NCBI GenBank assembly: GCA_040839025.1
Contig: JBFPJN010000002.1
Location: 248,001-312,000 of the forward strand
Length of the DNA stretch: 64,000 nucleotides
Reading direction: 5' to 3'
Source: Alphaproteobacteria bacterium LSUCC0719
Lineage (GTDB): Bacteria; Pseudomonadota; Alphaproteobacteria; Puniceispirillales; Puniceispirillaceae
Both the position numbers and the translations under genes were made by a program. The notes beneath the pieces were generated by a model. The model did no database searches. It was not told where the DNA came from and was given only the letters and a program-made list of their open reading frames with translations. This document shows positions 35,441 through 44,619 of this stretch, one piece after another (position 1 is the first letter of the stretch; every line of letters begins with the position of its first letter).

Positions 35441-36193
35441 ATGGATCTTGTTGCTGATTTTTTCCGCGAACTTGCTGCCGATTATCCCAGATGGAATTTC
35501 ATCTGGCTTTATGAGCCTGTGCAGCAGGGCAAGATTCTGTCCGGGATCTGGATGACAATCAAACTGTCGCTTGCCTGTCTGTTGCTGTCGATGGTTATTG
35601 GCGTTCTGGGCGCCTTCGCACAGGGAAGCCGCAACATCATCCTGCGGCGCCTCGTCCAGGGTTATATCCAGTTCTTTCGCAACACACCGCCCTATGTGCA
35701 GTTGCTGTTCTTTTATTTCGCCCTTGGCCAGTTCACCCCGACTTACAGCCCCGATGGCTGGCTTGAGATGCCGATCATCTCGAATGTCGGCTGGGCCATT
35801 ATTTCCCTGTCCTTTTTTGCCGGCGCCTTCAATGTCGAGATTTTCCGGGCCGGCATCGAGGCTGTTCCCGAAAGTACCCGCGAGGCATCAGAATCGCTGG
35901 GCTTCTCGCGTGGACAAACCTATCGCTATGTGGTGTTGCCGCTGGCATTGCGGGTGTCGCTGCCGGCGCTGAACAACAATCTTGTCAATCTTGTGAAGAC
36001 AACCACCCAGGCGTTCGGCATTGCGGTGCCGGAACTTCTCTACCAGTCGGTGACGATCTGGAACGACTACCCGTCAGCGCTCTATCCAACGATGCTGCTG
36101 GTGTTCGTTGTCTATATCGTTCTTGTCGGTCTGCTGGTGATGAGCATGAACCGCTGGGAAAACAGCATGAGGATTCCGGGCTATGGCACCTGA
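35441..36193 (+). CDS. Polar amino acid ABC transporter permease 1
   Basis: A 250-residue His/Glu/Gln/Arg-type permease with about five helices. The N-terminal conserved part (GIWMTIKLSLACLLLSMV), YIQFFRNTPPYVQLLFFYF and the EAA loop (EASESLGFSRGQTYRYVVLP) are typical. It overlaps the second permease by 11 bases, so the two are co-translated into a heterodimer. The ATG has little Shine-Dalgarno sequence, possibly lowering expression relative to the binding protein. Confidence 0.92.
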   Translation: MDLVADFFRELAADYPRWNFIWLYEPVQQGKILSGIWMTIKLSLACLLLSMVIGVLGAFAQGSRNIILRRLVQGYIQFFRNTPPYVQLLFFYFALGQFTPTYSPDGWLEMPIISNVGWAIISLSFFAGAFNVEIFRAGIEAVPESTREASESLGFSRGQTYRYVVLPLALRVSLPALNNNLVNLVKTTTQAFGIAVPELLYQSVTIWNDYPSALYPTMLLVFVVYIVLVGLLVMSMNRWENSMRIPGYGT

Positions 36194-37079
36194 GCGACGG
36201 CACACCGCCTATCCCGGCGTTAATGCGCGTGCCAGCACCGATCTGCCGGTGATGAAGCCGCTGCGCCTGACGGCCGCCGGCCCGACGGCAACACAGTGGC
36301 TTGCCAGCCTGCCTTCATGGACCCCGCTATTGTTGATGACACCGCTGGTGCTGTGGCCGTTCTATGCCCAGGCAGCCGGCAAATTCACCGTGGTGACGGC
36401 CTTTGCGACTTTGGTGAAATGGATCCCGTTCCTGTTCAAATCGGGGTTCCTGTTCAACATCCTGATTTCGATGTTCGCGATGCTGTTCGGCACACTTGCC
36501 GGGGCGGCGCTTGGTCTTGGCCAGATTTCCAAGCTGTCCGTCATTCGACGATCAGCCTGGTTCCTGACCCAGCTGTTCCGCAATTCACCCTGGCTGGTGA
36601 TCCTGTTCATCGTTCTTCTTGCGCTGCCGTTCGAGATCGTGATTTTCGGTGTGATCATCTCGATCCCGGACTGGATGAAGGCCGTATTCGGCCTGTCACT
36701 GCCAATCATGGCCAATATTTCCGAAATTGTCCGCGGTGCCGTGCAGTCGGTGCCGACCGCACAATGGGAAGCCGCCGAAAGTCTGGCGTTCAGCCGCCAG
36801 CAGACGCTGTGGCGGATCATCCTGCCACAATGTTTCAAGCGGATGATCCCGCCCTGGATGAACTGGTATGCCATCCTGACAATGGCAACCCCTCTCTGCT
36901 CGCTTCTCGGGGTCGAGGAAATCATCACCCTGTCACGTCAGGCGATGGAAGCCGAAAACAACCATCCCGAACTGCTGGTTCCGTTCTATTCCTTCGCGCT
37001 GGCACTGTTCTTCTTCTACTGCTACCCGATCGCGCGTGTAACCATTGCCCTCGAACGCAGATACGCGGTCAAACTCTAG
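36183..37079 (+). CDS. Polar amino acid ABC transporter permease 2
   Basis: A 298-residue second permease. Key parts: FNILISMFAMLFGTLAGAAL, TQLFRNSPWLVILFIV and the EAA loop EAAESLAFSRQQTLWRIILP. The first about 45 residues are extra compared with short permeases but contain no helix until about 45. It overlaps the previous gene by 11 bases. A methionine at residue 24 is an alternative start. Together with permease 1 it forms the channel of the importer. Confidence 0.9.
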   Translation: MAPERRHTAYPGVNARASTDLPVMKPLRLTAAGPTATQWLASLPSWTPLLLMTPLVLWPFYAQAAGKFTVVTAFATLVKWIPFLFKSGFLFNILISMFAMLFGTLAGAALGLGQISKLSVIRRSAWFLTQLFRNSPWLVILFIVLLALPFEIVIFGVIISIPDWMKAVFGLSLPIMANISEIVRGAVQSVPTAQWEAAESLAFSRQQTLWRIILPQCFKRMIPPWMNWYAILTMATPLCSLLGVEEIITLSRQAMEAENNHPELLVPFYSFALALFFFYCYPIARVTIALERRYAVKL

Positions 37080-37089
37080 GAGACGCATC

Positions 37090-37839
37090 ATGACCGAATG
37101 GACCGATAAAGAGCCCATTGTCTCGATCCGGGACGTGCATAAATATTTTGGCGATCTTCAAGTTCTCAAGGGAGTCTCGCTTGATGTCATGAAGGGCGAG
37201 GTGGTCTGCGTCATCGGCCCGTCCGGATCAGGCAAATCCACATTGATCCGCTGCGTCAACGCCCTGAACGACATTCAGGGCGGCACCATAACCGTACGCG
37301 GAATCGACCTTACCGATCCACATCTCGACAAGCTGGAGCTTCGCAAGCGGGTCGGCATGGTGTTTCAGCAATATAACCTGTTTCCCCACAAGACCGCGCT
37401 TGAGAACATCATGATGGCACCGATGCTGGTGCTGAAAGAAAACGAGGACGAGGTTCGCCAGCGGGCGCGCGATCTGATGCGCAAGGTCCGCCTGGAAGGC
37501 AAGGAAGATGCCTATCCCGGTGAATTGTCGGGGGGCCAGCAACAGCGTGTCGCCATCGCCCGGTCACTGGCGATGAGCCCCGATGTGATGCTGTTCGACG
37601 AGGTGACAGCGGCGCTGGACCCGGAAACCGTGAAAGAAGTTCTGGTCACCATCAAGGAACTGGCACAGGACGGCATGACCTGTATTCTGGTCACGCATGA
37701 AATGGGCTTTGCGCGAGAGGTGGCGGACCACATCTATTTCACCGATCACGGCGTGATTGTCGAACATGGCCCACCAAGCACCTTTTTCAGCAAGGCCAAG
37801 GACCCACGCACAAAGGAATTCCTCAGCCAGATCCTGTAG
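37090..37839 (+). CDS. Polar amino acid ABC transporter ATP-binding protein (GlnQ type)
   Basis: A 249-residue ATPase. Walker A GPSGSGKST near residue 39, Q-loop FQQYNLFPHKT, signature LSGGQQQRVAIA, Walker B MLFDEVTAALD (Val replaces the usual Pro) and switch VTHEMGFA are all present. The ATG at 37090 follows AGGAG overlapping the permease stop; an ATG 15 codons earlier lies inside the permease gene. It ends the operon and converges on the M24 peptidase gene with 29 bases between. Confidence 0.94.
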   Translation: MTEWTDKEPIVSIRDVHKYFGDLQVLKGVSLDVMKGEVVCVIGPSGSGKSTLIRCVNALNDIQGGTITVRGIDLTDPHLDKLELRKRVGMVFQQYNLFPHKTALENIMMAPMLVLKENEDEVRQRARDLMRKVRLEGKEDAYPGELSGGQQQRVAIARSLAMSPDVMLFDEVTAALDPETVKEVLVTIKELAQDGMTCILVTHEMGFAREVADHIYFTDHGVIVEHGPPSTFFSKAKDPRTKEFLSQIL

Positions 37840-37868
37840 GCCAAAACCGGATCGCGGCCGGTCTGCGG

Positions 37869-39053
37869 TCAGCCAATGACCGGCAACACTGCCGGGGCCC
37901 GGCGGGTCAGCAATTCAGCACCGCCGGCGCGCACCACGATATTTTCCTCATGCACCATCATCAGCCCGTCCCCGTAGGACAGGGACGGCTCGATGGTCAG
38001 GACCATGTTTTCGGAAAGCTCCGTGCTGTCGAACATGGCATGTGACGGCTGTTCGGTGAGCTGCATGCCAAGCCCGTGGCCAAGCCGCCCCACGCCGCCG
38101 CCGCTTTCATCCATCTCGGCGATCACCTCCGACATGGCGACAAACAGATCGCGGCAGCTATTGCCGGGCCGGGCCGCCGCGATGCCGGCCTCGGTCGCAC
38201 GCCACAGCACATCATATGCCCGCCTTGCGGTATCATCAGCGCGGCCGATGGCCCAGTTCCGGTCAAAGTCACAATAATAGCCGTCCCAACTGCATCCCGT
38301 ATCAAGCATCAGCACATCACCGGGCCGCAGCGGGCGTGACGATGGCGGGGAAATCACATCCGCATAACCACCCTGATCGGCACCGCCGACAAGATAGGGC
38401 GCATCATCGGCCCCAAGACCGATGGCGGTACGGCGAAATTCGCGGAACACTGAATCAAGGGGCAGACCTTCGCTGACAAATTGTGGTACCGCGTCAAACG
38501 CCGCCGAACCAATGGCACAGATATGGCGAAGTTTTGCGATCTCGGCGTCGCTTTTCACCATCCGCATTCCCTGAACAAGCGCCGTTACATCGGCAATCTT
38601 CATCCCCGGCAGCGCCGCCACAAGCCGCTCCCAGTCGGCAAGCGGCATCCGAAGATGCGTTTCATGGCCCTTCATGATCCCAAGCACCGCACCGTCGCGC
38701 GCCAATGGTGACAGCAATTCGACAAGCAGACTGACACCGTCATCAGTCGGGGCCGGCGCGCTCCATGTCCGGATATCGTCAAGCCAGCCACGCTTCATCA
38801 ATGGCGCGCCAATTTCAGGAATGACCGCAACCGGCTTGCCGGTTGGCGGCACAAAAACAAACCAGGGCCGGGTCGGGCTTTGCCAGAACAGGGTGTTGAA
38901 CCCGGTAAAATACCGGACTTCCGGTTCGCTCATCAGCAACAGCCCGGCGATGCCATCTGCAGCCATCAGGGCCTGTGCGCGGGCTGTGCGCGCCGCGAAT
39001 TCTGCAACGTCAAAGCCGCGCTCGGGGGGATTCGGGAGGATGGCAGAGGTCAT
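37869..39053 (-). CDS. M24-family metallopeptidase (Xaa-Pro/creatinase/ectoine hydrolase type)
   Basis: A 394-residue two-domain protein: creatinase-N domain (about 1-165) and the pita-bread catalytic domain. Metal ligands are intact: Asp in MLDTGCSWDGYYCDFDR, His in LGHGLGMQL, Glu in LTIEPSLS and Glu in VHEENIVV. This branch includes Xaa-Pro aminopeptidases, creatinase and ectoine hydrolase DoeA; no other ectoine genes are nearby, so I keep the general name. It may serve the neighbouring amino-acid transporter by acting on an imported amide. It follows the PfkB gene by 112 bases on the same strand. Confidence 0.85.
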   Translation of the reverse strand: MTSAILPNPPERGFDVAEFAARTARAQALMAADGIAGLLLMSEPEVRYFTGFNTLFWQSPTRPWFVFVPPTGKPVAVIPEIGAPLMKRGWLDDIRTWSAPAPTDDGVSLLVELLSPLARDGAVLGIMKGHETHLRMPLADWERLVAALPGMKIADVTALVQGMRMVKSDAEIAKLRHICAIGSAAFDAVPQFVSEGLPLDSVFREFRRTAIGLGADDAPYLVGGADQGGYADVISPPSSRPLRPGDVLMLDTGCSWDGYYCDFDRNWAIGRADDTARRAYDVLWRATEAGIAAARPGNSCRDLFVAMSEVIAEMDESGGGVGRLGHGLGMQLTEQPSHAMFDSTELSENMVLTIEPSLSYGDGLMMVHEENIVVRAGGAELLTRRAPAVLPVIG

Positions 39054-39165
39054 ATCGTCATATCCTTGCAGCCGCCCCCTGGTATGCGGGGTGGCACCAG
39101 ATAGTGGAATGTCGGGCCCGATTGATCAAGCCGGCTGATCGTGACAGACGGGAATGGTCCCGGCA

Positions 39166-40197
39166 TCAGGCAGGGTCTGGCCGCGTGCCATATTTGCTGG
39201 CAAGTGCCAGACAGTCGGACCATGACATCATTGCATCCGTGGTCCCGATATGCCGCATCGACGCTGCCGCCGCGGCATGCGCAAGCGCCATAACACGGTC
39301 CAGCGCCCATCCTTCATGAAGAGCATATAGTGCCCCTGCCGCAAAGGCGTCTCCTGCCCCGTTCGATCCTGCGATCTGATCGGCAGGGATGTTCACCGAC
39401 GGCGTGATCAGTTGCTGCCCCTGCCTTGTCACGGCAATGGCAGCCGCAGGAAAATGCACGATGACAACTTCCATAATGCCACCGGCAAGCACCTTCACAG
39501 CGTCGGCAAGGCAGGAATCGATATCCGTGTCCTGGCCAAGCGTGACTGGCCGTCCGGCAAGGGCGGCAATCTCGAATTCATTCACAATCAGATAGTCCAG
39601 ATGCGCAAGGCAGGGCGTGACAATTTCATGCAGCCTTGCCGCCGGCAGCGAACACATCTCGAAATTTGTCTTCAGACCAGCCGCCCTGGCAGCCTTCAGC
39701 ACAGCGACCCAGCCATTGGCATCATCCTTCCATGCCGCGTCCATCTGTGCATGAAGACCCGGCAGGCCAAGATGAAGAATGCGCGCCCTGCAATCTTCAA
39801 ACGAGAACTGGTCCGGGGTCAGTTCACCGCTTGTGCCAGCGTGATAGAGATGTGTCCTGCGGCCAGTGTCCCCGGCGGTGAAAGCGTCGGTGAATGTCGT
39901 CCGTCTGCCTGGCATCATGACAAGCCCGCCGCAATCCAGACCCGCCGCCCCGGCCTGGTCCACAAGCACCCTGCCATCCGCGTCGTCGCCAAGAACACCG
40001 ATTGTCGCCACCGGTATGGCCGGGTCCAGCCGTCTGATATCCAGAGCCAGATTACATGCCGACCCGCCACCCCTGATTTCTTCTGCAAGGATGATCACAA
40101 GATCTTCCTCGGCAGGCCATCTTTCAACAAGCTTGTTATGGTCGGCGCACCAGGTACCGCCAGTAATGAAACCGCACCTGTCGCCGGCGGCGGTCAT
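39166..40197 (-). CDS. PfkB-family carbohydrate kinase
   Basis: A 343-residue ribokinase-fold kinase. The N-terminal GGGSACNLALDIRRLD substrate loop and the C-terminal signature GSNGAGDAFAAGAL with catalytic Asp are seen. It phosphorylates a sugar or sugar acid. Its ATG overlaps the stop of the aldolase-like gene by four bases, so it is the last gene of the leftward sugar operon (binding protein to kinase, 47257 down to 39166). A kinase-aldolase pair of this kind is typical of pathways that end with phospho-sugar cleavage. Confidence 0.87.
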   Translation of the reverse strand: MTAAGDRCGFITGGTWCADHNKLVERWPAEEDLVIILAEEIRGGGSACNLALDIRRLDPAIPVATIGVLGDDADGRVLVDQAGAAGLDCGGLVMMPGRRTTFTDAFTAGDTGRRTHLYHAGTSGELTPDQFSFEDCRARILHLGLPGLHAQMDAAWKDDANGWVAVLKAARAAGLKTNFEMCSLPAARLHEIVTPCLAHLDYLIVNEFEIAALAGRPVTLGQDTDIDSCLADAVKVLAGGIMEVVIVHFPAAAIAVTRQGQQLITPSVNIPADQIAGSNGAGDAFAAGALYALHEGWALDRVMALAHAAAAASMRHIGTTDAMMSWSDCLALASKYGTRPDPA

Positions 40198-41201
40198 TCT
40201 GCCTCGGCGACAAGAACCGGGTCGGTGACCAGCAGGTCCTCGTCAAGCGACCGTGTCGGCTGGATCTGTCGATCATCAAGCGCCTGATGATAGGCCTTGA
40301 CCGCCTCTGCCGTACCGATGTCACCCTCGACAACCGCCCGCATCAATCGCACGATTTCGACCGAATCCTCGGCAAGATGAATCTTCCGGCCAAACAGCGC
40401 AACCCGGCCCCCAAACCGTTCCGTCTGCGCTACCAGCTCGAATGTATCGCGGGTTGTCCCGGCCGCACCGCCAAGCACGCCGACAATCAGATTGCCAGGA
40501 TCATAGGATGCCAGCTCGGCCATGGCGCGTGCGCCATTATACTGCATCTTCAGGAACAGGGGGCGTTCGTCTCCGCCAACACCGGCAAGACAGCGCACAA
40601 TGGCATCATTGATGAAGTCGCCAAGCTCGGCCCCACCAAGATCGATGGCAAAGGCGGGATTGAACACCTCGAGGAAATGCGCCATGCCGACCTGCGCCGC
40701 CTGTTCGCGAAACGTGCGATAGGCATCGAGTGTCGCCACATCCCGTTCGCGGTCATTATAGAATGTCACCGCATATAGACCGAGAGCCGCGAATTGACGT
40801 GCCCTGTCCAGCTGCGCGGTGCGAAACGGGATGGAGGGGCCATAGCGATAGGTGGCACCGCGAAACCCCCATATATCGGTTGCGTCGTTCAGCCTGATGG
40901 CAGGCGTCACGTCCGACGCGGCGAATGCCTTGCCGGCATCAAGAAGCTCGGCCGATGACAGCGAGGTCAGCATGATGTCAACCAACCCGGTGCCCATCAT
41001 CCGGATCATCGCTTCGCGATAATCGACAGCTGTCGTCTGTCGCATGGTGCCATCACTGCCGGTTGTCACGCCAAGGGCACCGATACCGCCGCCCATGTCA
41101 GCGTCCTTGGCGTCGGCGATGATGAAATCAGCAGCTTTATAGTCGCCGGATCGAATGCGTGACAGCTTTCCATTCAGTCGTTCACAGATTTCAGCCGTCA
41201 T
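40194..41201 (-). CDS. Class I aldolase-like TIM-barrel protein
   Basis: About 335 residues. The pattern fits the DeoC/FbaB/LacD class I aldolase superfamily: FIIADAKDADMGGG near the start, FLEVFNPAF in the middle, a candidate Schiff-base Lys in PLFLKMQYNGARA, and phosphate-binding glycines in GVLGGAAGTTRDT and FGRKIHL near the end. It is divergent, so the substrate is not inferred. AAGGAG is upstream; ATG at 41201 and two GTG codons just before it are all possible starts. Coupling to a PfkB kinase suggests it cleaves the kinase product into triose-type fragments. Confidence 0.68.
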   Translation of the reverse strand: MTAEICERLNGKLSRIRSGDYKAADFIIADAKDADMGGGIGALGVTTGSDGTMRQTTAVDYREAMIRMMGTGLVDIMLTSLSSAELLDAGKAFAASDVTPAIRLNDATDIWGFRGATYRYGPSIPFRTAQLDRARQFAALGLYAVTFYNDRERDVATLDAYRTFREQAAQVGMAHFLEVFNPAFAIDLGGAELGDFINDAIVRCLAGVGGDERPLFLKMQYNGARAMAELASYDPGNLIVGVLGGAAGTTRDTFELVAQTERFGGRVALFGRKIHLAEDSVEIVRLMRAVVEGDIGTAEAVKAYHQALDDRQIQPTRSLDEDLLVTDPVLVAEAE

Positions 41202-41263
41202 CACCACATTCTCCTTTCAGAAGGTCACCGCATCAAATCCGGCTCCCTTCGGTAAGTTTGGCA

Positions 41264-42343
41264 TCAGCGCGACCTGATATTTTCAATTCGCTGCATCATT
41301 CCTTCTGTTTCTGAGTTGGTCAGCAACCCCATGCGTATATCTATGGTCCAGGTCCGGCCTCCATCAAGCTCGACCACCTGACCTTTCGCCTTTTCGGCGG
41401 TATAGCCCTCAACCTCCGAGGTTGAAGGAAAAGCAATGCCGAGTCCATCCTGATCAGGCGTTCGGCAGACCCATCGTGAGCATATAGGCGCCTGCGCAGG
41501 ATAGAATCCGATATAGTCGGCTGTGCCATCGGGGCGTTTTTGAATGGCATGGGCCATACCGTCATCATCAGCCATCATATCGATGGTGAAGACCACTTCG
41601 GGGTCAAAAGCCTGGTCAGCCGATAGAATGTGATGGCGTACCGGATCCTCTGCCAGCGCGGCAATGAAGGCCATGTAGTCCGGCTTTGGCGAGATATGCG
41701 CCGGGATGGACCGGCGCACCCGCACCGAGGCCTGATCGTAATGTGCCGTATAATGCAGTTCACCATCATCAACCGGCCGGAAATTGGCATGGGCCAGATA
41801 CATCAGATCCATCGGTGTCTTCTTTTGGTTTTCCACCGACAGTGACACGTCGAGAAGCGCCGAGCCGGCCGTCATGCCGATGCTTGCCGTTGCCAGATAA
41901 TTGGTACTGAACGCAACAGTATGGCGATAGGTGCCGCCGATGGTGATGCGTTGCTGCTGCTGGTCAAGTTCGATCCAGGCTGTCTGGAACGGGGCATTGG
42001 GAAGCTCGCCATGAAGAGGATGCGTGTCCTCCGGCCCCGGCGCGCCGAGCCCGGCCAGCCCGCAATGGATCATGAACGCGCCATAGGTTTCAAGATAGAC
42101 ATTCGTGTCGACAGGTTCGTCGAACATCGATTTCATGGTCAGATCGCGGCCATCGAACATCGCCCGCCAGATCTGCTGCCCCTTGAACGGCAGCACTATG
42201 ATCTCGCCGCGCGCGTTGCGGACCCGAAGCGCCTCGATGCCACTGTCATATCTGAAGGTGGAAATCCGGAATTCGCCCATTTCGCAGAATGGACGTTCCC
42301 TGGCATCAAAACTGGATCGATGGAGATCAATCCGGGCTGACAT
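41264..42343 (-). CDS. DUF4432 family protein (aldose-1-epimerase-like)
   Basis: About 359 residues, beta-rich. The protein resembles DUF4432/galactose-mutarotase-like proteins: IVLPFKGQQIWRAMFDGRDL, then YGAFMIHCGLAGLG and HPLHGELPNAPF (His cluster like mutarotase active sites). A plausible role is anomer interconversion or binding of the imported sugar. GGAGG lies five bases before the ATG at 42343, which is chosen over the preceding GTG. It sits between the transporter ATPase and aldolase genes in the same operon. Confidence 0.75.
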   Translation of the reverse strand: MSARIDLHRSSFDARERPFCEMGEFRISTFRYDSGIEALRVRNARGEIIVLPFKGQQIWRAMFDGRDLTMKSMFDEPVDTNVYLETYGAFMIHCGLAGLGAPGPEDTHPLHGELPNAPFQTAWIELDQQQQRITIGGTYRHTVAFSTNYLATASIGMTAGSALLDVSLSVENQKKTPMDLMYLAHANFRPVDDGELHYTAHYDQASVRVRRSIPAHISPKPDYMAFIAALAEDPVRHHILSADQAFDPEVVFTIDMMADDDGMAHAIQKRPDGTADYIGFYPAQAPICSRWVCRTPDQDGLGIAFPSTSEVEGYTAEKAKGQVVELDGGRTWTIDIRMGLLTNSETEGMMQRIENIRSR

Positions 42344-42360
42344 CACTGCCTCCAGTCGCG

Positions 42361-43431
42361 TTAGCGGATCCGTTCACCATTCGTCTCGTCAAAGACATAC
42401 AGATTCTCGGGCGGCAGGATCACCCCGACCTCGTCGCCCTGCTTGCCGTCAAAATCCTTATGCGCTTTGACAACAATCTGATCAGATCCCCAATTCACCG
42501 TGACAAGCGTATGGTCGCCAATCAGTTCGGTTGTGTAGATCTGGCCCTTCAGCGTGCCCTTGGACGGCGCGGCAACGCTGCAGTCCTCTGGCCTGACACC
42601 GGCGATCGCCTGTGGCACCTGTCCCTTGACCCTGGTTTTCACCGTCGCGCCGTTGGTCAAGAACTTGTCGCCCTCCAGCGTGCCATGAATGACGTTCATC
42701 GCCGGCGAGCCGATGAATTGCGCAACGAAAAGATTGGCCGGGTCATTATAGATCTCTGCCGGGCTGGCCAGCTGTTGCAACACGCCCTTTTCCAGCACCG
42801 CCACCCGGTGCGCCAGCGTCATCGCCTCGATCTGGTCATGTGTTACATAGATCGTGGTGATGCCTAGCGTACCCTGCATATGTTTGAGTTCGGCGCGCAT
42901 GTGGCCACGCAGCTTGGCATCGAGATTCGACAATGGCTCGTCCATCAGAAAGACAGATGGCCGGCGGATAATCGCCCGTGCCAGCGCCACACGCTGTCTC
43001 TGGCCGCCTGACAGTTCCCGTGGATAGCGGTCAAGAAGAGGTTCGAGCTGTACCTGTCTGGCGGCATCGAGGATGGCGGCATCCATTGTCGCCTTGCCAA
43101 GCTTCTTTACCTTCAGCGGGAAGCCGATATTCTCCGCCACCGTCTTGTGTGGATAGAGGGCATATGACTGGAACACCATCGAGATATCCCGGTATTTGGG
43201 CAGCATCTCCGTGACATCGTGATCACCGATATAGACACGCCCGGCGGACGGCGTTTCCAGACCCGACAGGATCCGCAGCGCCGTTGTCTTGCCAGACCCG
43301 GATGCACCAAGAAGGACCAGAAATTCGCCAGGCTCAACCTCGAGATTGAACTCCTCGAGAACCTTTACATTGCCAAAGCTTTTCTGCACCGCATCAAATT
43401 TGACCGAGGCCCTTGCGCCACCTGAAGTCAT
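42361..43431 (-). CDS. Sugar ABC transporter ATP-binding protein (MalK/UgpC type)
   Basis: A 356-residue ATPase with an N-terminal ABC domain and a C-terminal TOBE/OB regulatory part (about 240-350). Walker A GASGSGKTT near residue 37, signature LSGGQRQRVALA, Walker B VFLMDEPLSNLD and switch VTHDQIEAM are intact. The C-terminal domain and length place it in the carbohydrate uptake group 1, where one ATPase may serve several permeases. It follows the MalG-type gene by three bases and precedes DUF4432. Confidence 0.94.
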   Translation of the reverse strand: MTSGGARASVKFDAVQKSFGNVKVLEEFNLEVEPGEFLVLLGASGSGKTTALRILSGLETPSAGRVYIGDHDVTEMLPKYRDISMVFQSYALYPHKTVAENIGFPLKVKKLGKATMDAAILDAARQVQLEPLLDRYPRELSGGQRQRVALARAIIRRPSVFLMDEPLSNLDAKLRGHMRAELKHMQGTLGITTIYVTHDQIEAMTLAHRVAVLEKGVLQQLASPAEIYNDPANLFVAQFIGSPAMNVIHGTLEGDKFLTNGATVKTRVKGQVPQAIAGVRPEDCSVAAPSKGTLKGQIYTTELIGDHTLVTVNWGSDQIVVKAHKDFDGKQGDEVGVILPPENLYVFDETNGERIR

Positions 43432-43434
43432 GTC

Positions 43435-44619
43435 CTACCCCTTCACCGCGCCAAGCAGCACGCCTTTTGAAATAAACCGCGTCAGCAACACCGACATGAT
43501 GATCACCGGAATGATCATCACCACGGTGACAGCGCACATCTCCCACCACAGGACGCCTTTCTCGCCGGTATTCTTGGCCGCAACCATGATTGGCATGGTC
43601 TGGACCTTGACCGTCGACAGGAAGACCGCGAACAGATATTCGTTCCAGTTCAGAACAAGGATCAGCAGCGTCGTTGCGGCAAGTCCCGGGCGCGTCAACG
43701 GCATCACGATTTCCCAGAAAATGCCGAACCTTGTTGCCCCATCCAGCTGCGCCGACTCTTCAAGTTCCATCGGCAGATTGGCAAAGAAATCATGCATCAG
43801 CCATACGACAATCGGCAAATTCGCCACCGCGTAAAGAAGGATCAGCGCAATATGCGTGTCCAGCAGCTGAACTGCCTGGAACATTACATACAGTGGCACC
43901 ACCACCACGATGGGTGGCAGGATCCGCTGCGATATCATCCAGAACAGGATGTCGCCATTGCCAAGTGACATCTTGAAATGGCGGCCGATCGAACGCGCCA
44001 GGAAGAAAAACAGCGCCAGCGCCACAGCCGAGGACATCCACCACGGCACGCCGGCATAGGTGGTTGTCAGAATGACACCGACGATCAGCAGCACGAAGAT
44101 CATGATGTTACCGAATTTCGGGCGGTACTGGATCCGCGCCAGCGCATAGGCCGCCATCGAGCCAACCGCCACACAGAAAACCGTCGAGGCAATGCTGATG
44201 ACAATCGAGTTCGTGAAGGCAAGATAGATCTTGCAGATCTGTGGTTCCATCGGCTGGATCGAGATCACCGGCGACAGCAGGAAAGCCACACTGTTATGCC
44301 CCAGAAGATAGATCTGGCGCGCGATGGCACCCATGTCGCAATAGGGATCGGCGGTGAAATTAATCCGCCACGCATCGAGAGTCGGCTGAAAATCCAGAAA
44401 CGGCAGGTAGGTGGGGCCTTGATTGACCGCCGCCGCATCCTTGAAAGAGGTGATGATCACCCAGTAGATGGGAAACAGCACAAACAGCGACCAGATGACA
44501 AGAAAGCTGTAGACAACCACCCTTGCCACCGGCGCCATCTTGCCGACGGCCGGAGGTTCGAACATCCTCTCGAACAGGCTGCGGTTCCGCAGATCGAATT
44601 TGGTGTTGGCGGTCTTCAT
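43435..44619 (-). CDS. Sugar ABC transporter permease, MalG type, with two extra membrane segments
   Basis: A 394-residue permease; ordinary MalG-type proteins are about 280. The family core is clear at the N-terminus (ITSFKDAAAV near 56-65), AYALARIQYR near 157-166 and the EAA loop EESAQLDGATRFGIFWEIVM. Two insertions stand out: about 40 residues before the second core helix (about 91-130) and about 52 residues (171-222) with two hydrophobic segments at about 171-189 and 192-211. The start overlaps the stop of the other permease gene by four bases. Confidence 0.88.
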   Translation of the reverse strand: MKTANTKFDLRNRSLFERMFEPPAVGKMAPVARVVVYSFLVIWSLFVLFPIYWVIITSFKDAAAVNQGPTYLPFLDFQPTLDAWRINFTADPYCDMGAIARQIYLLGHNSVAFLLSPVISIQPMEPQICKIYLAFTNSIVISIASTVFCVAVGSMAAYALARIQYRPKFGNIMIFVLLIVGVILTTTYAGVPWWMSSAVALALFFFLARSIGRHFKMSLGNGDILFWMISQRILPPIVVVVPLYVMFQAVQLLDTHIALILLYAVANLPIVVWLMHDFFANLPMELEESAQLDGATRFGIFWEIVMPLTRPGLAATTLLILVLNWNEYLFAVFLSTVKVQTMPIMVAAKNTGEKGVLWWEMCAVTVVMIIPVIIMSVLLTRFISKGVLLGAVKG

